From: Shewanella sp. GD04112
GTDB taxonomy: Bacteria; Pseudomonadota; Gammaproteobacteria; Enterobacterales; Shewanellaceae
Direction: 5' to 3'
DNA length: 64,000 nt
Assembly: GCF_029835735.1 (NCBI RefSeq)
Contig: NZ_JAOEAL010000001.1
Coordinates: 2,232,001 to 2,296,000, forward strand
Shown: one piece after another, positions 34,491-42,121 of the stretch
How positions within the stretch are numbered: the first letter of the stretch is position 1
How the letters are laid out: each line of letters starts with the position of its first letter
Notes under the pieces: generated by a model
Seen by the model: only the letters and a program-made list of their open reading frames with translations
Database searches by the model: none
Told to the model about the DNA's origin: nothing
Translations under genes and position numbers: made by a program

Positions 34491-34515
34491 AAGCCGAGCA
34501 GTTGCTCGGCTTTGT
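34491..34515. terminator. Terminator after the 58-aa gene
   Basis: AAGCCGAGCA pairs directly with TGCTCGGCTT (loop of a few bases), followed by TGTGTTTG. It may also serve the convergent TonB receptor gene. Confidence 0.75.
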
Positions 34516-34552
34516 GTTTGAGGAAGCAATACTAATCAAAACATGAGGTTGA

Positions 34553-37225
34553 TTAGAAGTTCATCTCTACCGCTAAATAATATTCACGCCCAACAACGTT
34601 GTAGTAAGAACGTGGATAGTGCGGCCAAGAGTTTTGGGTTTCATCAATCTCAGGGCCTGCATCGAAGATATTATTAATCCCGCCGGAGAACTTAATCGCA
34701 TCGGTTAACATATAGCTGGCGGCCCAGTTCACTTCGACATGGCTATCGATAGTGACGGCATATTTATCCGCTAACCCATTGTTAATGAATGCCTCTTTAC
34801 GCTGGCCATTCATGCTGTCGGTGTACTTGACCAGCAGGTTGGTAGCGAAGTCATCGTAGTTCCAACCCAGATTTAAGTTACCACGGATTTGCGGGGCAGA
34901 GCCGTCACCATCGATCAGATCTAAAGGCTCTGAATCTGGGGTTAATTGCTCCTCCCACTTCAATAAATAGGTGCCTTCTAAGCGGGCGGTGACATCGCCG
35001 TAGCCTGAAGTCTCATAGCGATAGCCCACCGAGAAGTCGATACCCGAAGTTTCTTGGGATGACATGTTGATGGCTTGAGTATTCACTTGAATTAACTTGC
35101 CGCTTGCATCGCGGAAAATCTTATCGGCGAAGGCATCAGAGTGATCCAAGATATACTGGGCGCTTGGGCTATTGACTAGGTTATCGATTTCAACAATCCA
35201 GTAGTCCAAGGTTAAATTGAGATCGTTATAATCCCACACAATGCCGAGGTTATAGTTTTTACCGGTTTCCGCTTCAAGTTCTGGGTTTGCACCGATAGTA
35301 ATTGGCAGTGAGTCAATCTTCTCACAGGCAGGGCCCGTGCCACCCGCGGCCTCACAGGTTGGAGTGTCGATCACTGTGCTATAGGCTGCCGTTGGTTCAC
35401 CAAATAAGCGCTGCATGTCTGGCGCTCGGAAGGTTTCTGCATACAGACCGCGTAACAACAGATTATCAATCGGGCGATACTCGACTGCGACTTGTGGGCT
35501 GAATTGACCGCCGACATCGGATAAATCGTCATAGTAGTCGTAACGGCCCGCAAGGGTGACGGTGAGGTTTTCAATCACAGGCACGGCGACTTCGGCATAA
35601 CCTGCATATTGCTCACGTTCACCTTGGGCGCTGCTGCCGCCTTTGCCAATCACGCCACCATTGCTGGTGAAGCTATCGGACTTATCGTAGAACCATTCTT
35701 TACCGTATTCGACGCCCACGGCATAAGCCACTGTGCCTGCTGGTAATTCAAAGGCATCGCCACTGATCCCCGCGTTGAAGCTCGATAGGGTAGATTGCCC
35801 CTTCTTACCACCTTGGAAATCCAGCATTGCGGCATCGTCCGGTGAAATCACATCCAGCAGCGAATTGCCGTTTGTGCCTGCGGTGAGGTAATTCCACATG
35901 CTTTGGTAGGTGGGTGAACCTGCGGTGGTGGAGTCTACCGTTTGGCGCGCAATCGACCACGAGGTGTCGTACTCGATTGAATCGGTGAGGTAACCTTTGC
36001 TGCCTAATAAGAAGGAGAAGTTATTGGTCTCAAAATCAGAGGTGCGTGGACCTAACTCCGACATACGGCGAGTGTAGTAATAGTCCCCATCGGCAGCGCC
36101 GGCAAAATCTCCGCCGAAGGCGGTATTTTTATCGAAGACTTGAGATAACCCATTGAGTTCATCAACAATAGTGACGTTATTGCCCGATACGTTGAACATA
36201 AAATCTTCGCCGACCGTTGCCGATTCAATCTCAGTGTAGGTCGAGGCATGGGTGTAATCGAGGCGCGAATACAGCTGATGATTGTCGTTTAAGTCTTTGG
36301 TGAGGTTGATCATGGTTGAATAGCGTTTTTGCTCAGGCGAAAAGTCGCGCTGTGCGGAGCGATCGAACCCACACTTACCATTGGCCATCATCACATAGCC
36401 GCGCGCATCACATTCTGCGGCGCTTAAGGTCTTGAGTAATTTACCATTGCTATCCACAAGGTTGGCGCCATAGGAGCTGTAGCTGGAATAGTAGTTACCC
36501 GGAACAATATCGGTCCCCCATTCAGGACGATCCGAGGCTTTTAACGCTTGGCGATCTTCATATTCGGCGAAGAAGGTCAGGTTCGCTTTATCACTGCTGA
36601 CACCCGTCATAAAGGAGAACTGGTTATTTTGCAGACCACCATCGAAGGTATCAGAGTGACGGTATTTGAAGGTGCTTTGTTCAACGTCTTTTTTCAAGAT
36701 GATGTTAATTACACCGCCCATCGCATCTGAGCCGTAAATTGCCGAGGCGCCCGTGGTTAAAATCTCGATGCGTTCAATGGCCCCTAACGGAATGTTAGCG
36801 GTATCGACAAAGCTGTCTGTACCACCAGCACCAAACGGATATTTAGGCACACGTTTGCCATTGATTAATGTCAGTACGCGGCCAGCGCCCACACCACGCA
36901 GGTTGACGGCCGATGCCGCTGGAGTAAAGCCGTGCACTTCCTGCTGGGTCATCGACCCACCGGAGTTTTGCGACAGGTTACCTAACACGTCTTGCACTGA
37001 GTTAAAGCCGCCTTTTTCGATATCTGCTGCGCTCACCACCACGATAGGGGAGGCATTTTCAAGATCGGTACGTTTAATACGTGAACCCGTGACTTCGATA
37101 CGCTCCACTTTATCATCGATAACGGCCGCTTCATCGGCGGCAAATACTTGCGGTGTCACCGAGGCGGAGACCAAAGCGAGTAAACTAAAACGAACCGCAC
37201 GTGCCACGGTTGTTTGCGTAGTCAT
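34553..37225 (-). CDS. TonB-dependent outer-membrane receptor
   Basis: An 890-aa TonB-dependent receptor. The signal peptide ends near VFAADEA. The plug domain follows with DKVERIEVTGSRIKRTDLENASPIVVV (TonB-box region), SVQDVLGNLSQNSGG, GRVLTLINGKRVP and IEILTTGASAIYGSDAMGGVINII. The 22-strand barrel ends in YYLAVEMNF with the terminal phenylalanine. The subfamily with EVTGSRI is widespread in Shewanella, often for peptides or sugars rather than siderophores. No transport partner is adjacent, so the ligand cannot be stated. Confidence 0.92.
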   Translation of the reverse strand: MTTQTTVARAVRFSLLALVSASVTPQVFAADEAAVIDDKVERIEVTGSRIKRTDLENASPIVVVSAADIEKGGFNSVQDVLGNLSQNSGGSMTQQEVHGFTPAASAVNLRGVGAGRVLTLINGKRVPKYPFGAGGTDSFVDTANIPLGAIERIEILTTGASAIYGSDAMGGVINIILKKDVEQSTFKYRHSDTFDGGLQNNQFSFMTGVSSDKANLTFFAEYEDRQALKASDRPEWGTDIVPGNYYSSYSSYGANLVDSNGKLLKTLSAAECDARGYVMMANGKCGFDRSAQRDFSPEQKRYSTMINLTKDLNDNHQLYSRLDYTHASTYTEIESATVGEDFMFNVSGNNVTIVDELNGLSQVFDKNTAFGGDFAGAADGDYYYTRRMSELGPRTSDFETNNFSFLLGSKGYLTDSIEYDTSWSIARQTVDSTTAGSPTYQSMWNYLTAGTNGNSLLDVISPDDAAMLDFQGGKKGQSTLSSFNAGISGDAFELPAGTVAYAVGVEYGKEWFYDKSDSFTSNGGVIGKGGSSAQGEREQYAGYAEVAVPVIENLTVTLAGRYDYYDDLSDVGGQFSPQVAVEYRPIDNLLLRGLYAETFRAPDMQRLFGEPTAAYSTVIDTPTCEAAGGTGPACEKIDSLPITIGANPELEAETGKNYNLGIVWDYNDLNLTLDYWIVEIDNLVNSPSAQYILDHSDAFADKIFRDASGKLIQVNTQAINMSSQETSGIDFSVGYRYETSGYGDVTARLEGTYLLKWEEQLTPDSEPLDLIDGDGSAPQIRGNLNLGWNYDDFATNLLVKYTDSMNGQRKEAFINNGLADKYAVTIDSHVEVNWAASYMLTDAIKFSGGINNIFDAGPEIDETQNSWPHYPRSYYNVVGREYYLAVEMNF

Positions 37226-37673
37226 ATTTTCATTCCCTTAACAATGCCATGACGATCAGGAAGGGTTTCATCACGGCTTATATTTATTTGCAACTGCCCT
37301 CCATAGTCGGAAAATTATCATTAACAACTTTAATATCAACAGCTTAATTGTTGTTCGTATGCTGTCTAAATGTTGTGTTTGTAAAAGCGAGGAGGCTAAT
37401 TAAGTGCGAGGGGAAATAAAGAATGACGGCACGGTATGCGCTATGGCGTGGTTGTATCTCAATGTAACGAAACATTGTCTTTACAATGTCAATTTATATC
37501 CTAGGTATTTAGTTTGATTGAGTTTTAGATTCTGTGAGCTGAATCAAGGTGGGATAAAAGTGGTGGATTGGAAGTATCTTATTAACTGTTGAAAAATAGC
37601 GCATTATTGCCGCAGCTTTAGGGATTTAACAAACCTTAACAGGTAAGCAAATAGCGTGTTTGCATACTATGGC
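37226..37673. other. Intergenic region between umuC and the TonB receptor gene
   Basis: About 450 bases with no gene. AATGATAAT on the minus strand near 37313-37321 resembles half of a Fur box but is not a full site. No other element was recognised. Confidence 0.4.
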
Positions 37674-38948
37674 TTATTTTACTGTCGGAATGTGTGCCCA
37701 CTGTGTGGTGTAGCGGGGGGAGAGTTGGTTACGCTTCATGCTCCAATCTGCATTAAGTCCTTGACCTGCAAATTGGATCTTGGCTTTACCGCTGTGATTC
37801 ACGCTATCCAGTAGGTTCATTAAGGCTCTACTTTTTGGCTGTGGTTTGACTTCATCAAATAATCCTAGTTGAAACACACCTGGCGCATAAAAATCCCCCA
37901 GCATGACGCCCGCCTTGGCATAGGCATATCCTTCACGCCAAAGCCTAGACAAGAGCCGCTGCGCTAATGCGATAAAATCGCGGGTATCGTCACTGGGATA
38001 AGTTAAATTGCCTGTGAGCACCTGACTGTACTGGGGTTGATGTTCAGTGAAATAACTGGTCCGAATAAATACGGATAGGGTACGTGCAAATTGACCCTCA
38101 ACACGCAGTTTTTCGCAGGCTCGACAGGTGTAATCATTGATGGCCTGCTGCATTGCCGTGAACTGGGTAATGCGTTCACCAAAAGAGCGAGAACTGACGA
38201 TTTGCTGTTTTGTCGCCACAAGTTGTTGAATATCATCACAGGCAATACCGTTTAGCTCATGCACAGTTCGTTCGACTGTGACCGAGAAGCTGTCTCGGAT
38301 GAGCTTAGGTGGGGCATCGGCAAGCTGTAGGGCGGTATGTATACCCATAAGCTTTAAACGTTGCGCAATTTTTCGGCCAATCCCCCATACCTCATCAATT
38401 GGCGTCAAGGCCATTAATCGCCGTTGGCGTTCCGTCGTGCGTAAATCGACAACACCTTGAGTCATGGGATATTTTTTAGCGGCATAATTGGCGAGTTTGG
38501 CTAAGGTTTTACTCGGACCTATGCCAACACAGACACTGATCCCAATCCATTGTTGGATCCGTTGGCGAATATCCGCGGCTAACTGAGTGATATCTTGGCA
38601 TCTATCGAGCCGAGACAAATCTAAAAAAGCCTCATCAATTGAGTAGACTTCTACCCTTGGCACCATGTGCTCGAGAGTGGTCATCACTCGATTTGAAATA
38701 TCGGCATAAAGTGCATAGTTGGAGGAAAATACCGCTATATTATGGGCGCGGATCATGTCCATCACCTCATACACGGGGACGGCCATTTTGACGCCTAATT
38801 GTTTCGCCTCTGCTGAGCGTGCAACCACGCAACCATCGTTATTGGAAAGCACAACAATGGGTTTGCCTTGAAGATCGGGGCGAAACAAGCGTTCGCAGGA
38901 AGCGTAGAAGTTATTGCAATCGACGAGGGCAAATAGCGTAGCAGTCAT
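37674..38948 (-). CDS. umuC: DNA polymerase V catalytic subunit UmuC
   Basis: Y-family translesion polymerase (424 aa; E. coli 422). FALVDCNNFYASCERLFRPDL holds the first catalytic aspartate, YSIDEAFLDLS the second pair, and GIGPSKTLAKLANYAAKK the helix-hairpin-helix region. The C-terminus carries the UmuC-specific domain. The ATG overlaps the umuD stop by four bases. It works with processed UmuD' dimer on RecA filaments in SOS mutagenesis. Confidence 0.95.
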   Translation of the reverse strand: MTATLFALVDCNNFYASCERLFRPDLQGKPIVVLSNNDGCVVARSAEAKQLGVKMAVPVYEVMDMIRAHNIAVFSSNYALYADISNRVMTTLEHMVPRVEVYSIDEAFLDLSRLDRCQDITQLAADIRQRIQQWIGISVCVGIGPSKTLAKLANYAAKKYPMTQGVVDLRTTERQRRLMALTPIDEVWGIGRKIAQRLKLMGIHTALQLADAPPKLIRDSFSVTVERTVHELNGIACDDIQQLVATKQQIVSSRSFGERITQFTAMQQAINDYTCRACEKLRVEGQFARTLSVFIRTSYFTEHQPQYSQVLTGNLTYPSDDTRDFIALAQRLLSRLWREGYAYAKAGVMLGDFYAPGVFQLGLFDEVKPQPKSRALMNLLDSVNHSGKAKIQFAGQGLNADWSMKRNQLSPRYTTQWAHIPTVK

Positions 38949-39346
38949 TTGAATTTCTTCACCACACAGGTGACAACACCAAATAGGTTTAGCTCGGAAT
39001 CATGGTGGATGTTAATGGCTTTAAATGCCGGATTACGGGGTATTAATTGCACTATTGGACGTAACTGCAATTGTTTAACGGTAAACTCACCATCGACGGA
39101 TGCGACCACAATATCACCGTGCGTAGCCTGTAATGCTCTGTCCACCACTAATATGTCGCCACTCGAAATGCCCGCATCGACCATTGAGTCTCCCTGTACC
39201 TTCACAAAAAATGTTGCTGTGGGGTGTTTAATACAAAGTTCATTGAGATCGAGTGAATGCTCAATGTAATCATGGGCAGGAGAAGGAAATCCAGCCGCAA
39301 CGGAGGAGCTAAAAAGTGGATACTGTGTTTGTGTGAGCATATGCAT
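38945..39346 (-). CDS. umuD: SOS mutagenesis protease UmuD
   Basis: LexA-like self-cleaving protein (133 aa; E. coli 139). The cleavage site is the Ala18-Gly19 bond in SVAAGFPSP (Cys-Gly in E. coli). Catalytic Ser54 is in VQGDSMVDAG and Lys91 in GEFTVKQL, 37 residues apart as in E. coli. The frame is open to 39448 but that would run through the LexA box; ATG at 39346 (or 39340, two codons later) is the proper start. The stop overlaps umuC as ATGA. Confidence 0.94.
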   Translation of the reverse strand: MHMLTQTQYPLFSSSVAAGFPSPAHDYIEHSLDLNELCIKHPTATFFVKVQGDSMVDAGISSGDILVVDRALQATHGDIVVASVDGEFTVKQLQLRPIVQLIPRNPAFKAINIHHDSELNLFGVVTCVVKKFK

Positions 39347-39360
39347 AATGAAAATCAAAA

Positions 39361-39380
39361 TACTGTATATAAAAACAGTG
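39361..39380 (-). promoter_or_regulatory. LexA (SOS) box of umuDC
   Basis: TACTGTATATAAAAACAGTG contains CTGTATATAAAAACAG, matching CTGT-N8-ACAG of the gammaproteobacterial LexA operator. It ends 15 bases before the umuD start. Confidence 0.9.
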
Positions 39381-39623
39381 TAGCGTATTTTGATGACTTG
39401 TCGAAAGTGTGTTGAGTAAGACGACAGGCAAACGTTGAGGTCACACAATCAGATGCAAAGGAATAGTAAGCACGACGTGGGGAATGACTTTAGGTCACAA
39501 CCTTCTAATTCACTAACGTTAACGCATGGGGTTGTCGCTAAGTTGGTTGCGGCACTCCTTTGCCGCAATTTTGAGTCTTGTTTGGCTCATAAAACTAGGG
39601 TTATTTTTCTATACCTCAAAGGC

Positions 39624-41012
39624 TTAGCTTATCCAGCCTAATAACTGCCACCAGAGGTAGTCCAGCGGCATCAGCACTAGTAAGGTGATCAGCGCTAAGG
39701 GTAAGGTGACTTTCAGCAGATGGGCGAGGGACTCCTGAGATAATTGCATCGCCAAAATCAGCGGCGGCGCTTGATAGGGGAAAATCACCGTCGAAAAGCC
39801 GATCACTTGGGTCATCAATACCGCGGGGAGAGAAAAACCTGTCGCATTCGCTAAGTCGGCAGCCATTGGGGTTAATACCGTAGGCACACCAGGCACGGTT
39901 GCCACTAATCCGGTTAAGGTCGATATCAGTGATAAGGACATAAAGTTGAGGAAAGAGGCGCCTTGTGACAAGGGTAAGTATTGGCTGAATGCTTGGCCGA
40001 GCGCGCTACCTAGCCCAGATTGATTGACTAAAACGCCTAATCCTAGCGCGGCGGCAACAAAGATAACCGTTGAAAAATCAACTGATTGATTAAAACGTTT
40101 TGGCTCAATAATGCCCCATTTCGGCAGCAAGAGGATGATGGCGGTCGTTAGCCCCACCCATGCCGGATTGATCCCATGCCATGAGTCTGTTATCCAAAAT
40201 AGCAGGGTGATGATGAGTAACACAGCGAGTTTAACTTGCTTGGTCACATCATACGCTTCGATATCCGTCGCTGCCGCCATCTGGGTTTTATCAATTTTGG
40301 CCGGAAACAAATACACCACGATCACCACGATAATGGCTGATTTGAGCAGACCTAAAATCGGAAAGTGCAGAAACAGATACTCAGCATAGCCAAAATGCAC
40401 GTTAAACAGGTTTTCGCTCGCACCTGCCAAAATCATATTGGGAATATTGGCGGGCAGCACCGCAAGGCTTGGCATATTACAGGCAAGTGCTAGGGCGGTT
40501 GCTATGCCTATCCGGCCATTGCTGCCTCGACTAAATCCGAGTTGCTCGGCCAAGGCCATACCGATGGGCAGCATCACTACCGCGCGCCCAACCGAGGATG
40601 GCATCACAAATCCCAGTAGCATCGCGCTGATGACGAGTCCCGCAATCATGCGTGGATAACTCATAGTTAACGCGGGGGCGATAACGGCCGCGAGGCGGCG
40701 ACTCAACCCCGATTCTGCAATGGCGCTGCCAATCACAAAGCCAGAGATAATTAACCACACCGCCGTCGAACCGAATCCCGAGAACAACGCACTGGGGTCG
40801 ATCAGTTTAAAAATGGTGGCCAAGGCAAAAAAGATCAGTCCCGCCATAAAGGGCGGAATAAAGCCGGTGCTCCAAAATAACAGGGTGATGAGTACGACCG
40901 ATGCGCTGTAGGAAAAAAGTGATGGGTGCTGCTGGAGTGGAAATATGGCCAGCAAGACTGCGACGAGCATGGCGCTAAAGACCAGCCATTTTTTAATACT
41001 TAACTTACCCAT
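39624..41012 (-). CDS. SLC13/DASS family anion transporter
   Basis: A 462-aa, about 12-helix membrane protein of the divalent anion:sodium symporter (SLC13/CitT) family. Features are FSGFGSTAVWLIISGFVIGSAIAESGLSRRLA, the MPSSVGRAVVMLPIGMAL hairpin corresponding to the SNT/S-type motif, and the VATVPGVPTVLTPMAADLAN repeat. Substrates in the family are sulfate, di- or tricarboxylates. Its substrate is unknown. AAGGTG lies eight bases before the ATG. The AraC-family gene starts 79 bases away on the other strand and is its likely regulator. Confidence 0.87.
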   Translation of the reverse strand: MGKLSIKKWLVFSAMLVAVLLAIFPLQQHPSLFSYSASVVLITLLFWSTGFIPPFMAGLIFFALATIFKLIDPSALFSGFGSTAVWLIISGFVIGSAIAESGLSRRLAAVIAPALTMSYPRMIAGLVISAMLLGFVMPSSVGRAVVMLPIGMALAEQLGFSRGSNGRIGIATALALACNMPSLAVLPANIPNMILAGASENLFNVHFGYAEYLFLHFPILGLLKSAIIVVIVVYLFPAKIDKTQMAAATDIEAYDVTKQVKLAVLLIITLLFWITDSWHGINPAWVGLTTAIILLLPKWGIIEPKRFNQSVDFSTVIFVAAALGLGVLVNQSGLGSALGQAFSQYLPLSQGASFLNFMSLSLISTLTGLVATVPGVPTVLTPMAADLANATGFSLPAVLMTQVIGFSTVIFPYQAPPLILAMQLSQESLAHLLKVTLPLALITLLVLMPLDYLWWQLLGWIS

Positions 41013-41027
41013 AGGGGATCACCTTAA

Positions 41028-41050
41028 TATTGCGGGCATTGATATTGCGG
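41028..41050. promoter_or_regulatory. Direct repeat ATATTGCGG in the transporter/AraC intergenic region
   Basis: ATATTGCGG occurs at 41028-41036 and 41042-41050, starts 14 bases apart, in the 79-base region between the divergent genes. Direct repeats are usual for AraC-family binding; this role is inferred. Confidence 0.4.
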
Positions 41051-41091
41051 CCTAAGATAGCCCAGTTAATATGGCGTTTTAAGGTGGTAAT

Positions 41092-41904
41092 GTGTCAGAT
41101 GTTATTTCTAAAGCGACAATGTTGGCGCCCAGCCAATTTGCGTTCACGTTAGATGCAAATCGTCCCGTATTGAGTAATGCGCGCAATCTTGAGGCCGAAA
41201 TGGGCGTTGAACCCCATTCTCACCCTCGGGGGCAGTTACTTTGGGCGGCAAAAGGGATTTTACGGGTTCAGAGCGATAATGCGGTTTGGGTGGTACCATC
41301 GACCCATGCCGTGTGGCTTCCCAGTGGTTGCCGGCATCAAATTAACTGTGAAACCCAAGCTCATCTTCGCAATTTATATATCGATCCCAGTTATCGCGTA
41401 AGAGTGCAGGACACGCAGGTGGTGATGGTTACTATGACGCCGCTAATGCGTGAAATGGTTCTGAAACTATGCCAAGACGCCACAATGGAACCTGCCAAAT
41501 ATTTTCGCTTGGGTTTAAGTGCCATAGACGAGTTAGATGCGCTCGACAGTGTGAATACCTACTTGAATGCGGGCTCGGATCCGCGTCTTGGCCGAGTGAT
41601 CCAGTTATTGATCAAAAAACCGCAGTCGGAGTATACCTTGGCCGAATTAGCTCAAAGTGCGGGGGCGAGTATTCGAACCATAGAACGACTCTTTAAAGCC
41701 GAAACCGGGCAGACCTACAGGCAATGGCGCCAAAGATACCGATTACTCAACTCCCTTGAGCGGTTAACCCAAGGGGAAAGCACAACAAGCGTGGCCCATA
41801 GCCTTGGATATTTGAGTGTCAGTAGTTTTAGCGCAGCATTTAAAGTCTTATTTGGTTGCACGCCTCAGGAATATGCCCAAAAAAGCGTGCAAGCCACACG
41901 GTAG
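41092..41904 (+). CDS. AraC family transcriptional regulator, cupin type
   Basis: A 270-aa regulator with an N-terminal cupin sensor (VEPHSHPRGQLLWAAKG... VVPSTHAVWLPSGCRHQI) and a C-terminal AraC DNA-binding domain with two helix-turn-helix units (YTLAELAQSAGASIRTIERLFKAETG and SVAHSLGYLSVSSFSAAFKVLFGCTPQEY). GTG at 41092 follows AAGGTGG. Divergent from the SLC13-type transporter, it probably controls that gene. The effector is not known. Confidence 0.88.
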   Translation: MSDVISKATMLAPSQFAFTLDANRPVLSNARNLEAEMGVEPHSHPRGQLLWAAKGILRVQSDNAVWVVPSTHAVWLPSGCRHQINCETQAHLRNLYIDPSYRVRVQDTQVVMVTMTPLMREMVLKLCQDATMEPAKYFRLGLSAIDELDALDSVNTYLNAGSDPRLGRVIQLLIKKPQSEYTLAELAQSAGASIRTIERLFKAETGQTYRQWRQRYRLLNSLERLTQGESTTSVAHSLGYLSVSSFSAAFKVLFGCTPQEYAQKSVQATR

Positions 41905-42066
41905 CATTACTATCTCTCGCTTTGTACTCAATCTAACGGCTACCAAGCAGGCTTCTTTGAATAGCTGCAAAGATAGTTCTTTAAGCTAGTTCCTTTAGAT
42001 TGCTCTTAGGGCTAGATCTTAGAGATAGACCTTAGAAATAATCCCTTAAGAGCGTTCTTAAACAGA

Positions 42067-42096
42067 GTCCTTTAGTGCTAATCAGCACTAAAGGAC
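42067..42096. repeat. Perfect 13-bp inverted repeat after the glucoamylase gene
   Basis: GTCCTTTAGTGCT (42067-42079) pairs with AGCACTAAAGGAC (42084-42096), loop AATC. It lies 26 bases beyond the minus-strand stop. There is no T-run on either side, so it is a transcript-stabilising hairpin or a weak terminator. Confidence 0.6.
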
Positions 42097-42121
42097 ACAA
42101 TTAGATTGTCTCGAGTAGGGT

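Noticed and set aside
37313..37326. Fur-box-like AATGATAAT upstream of the TonB receptor gene
   Set aside because: Only about half of the Fur consensus is present, and receptors of this subgroup often carry non-iron ligands.
39435..39641. A 68-aa frame on the plus strand between umuD and the transporter gene
   Set aside because: No start signal and no recognisable family; overlaps the transporter's 3' end.
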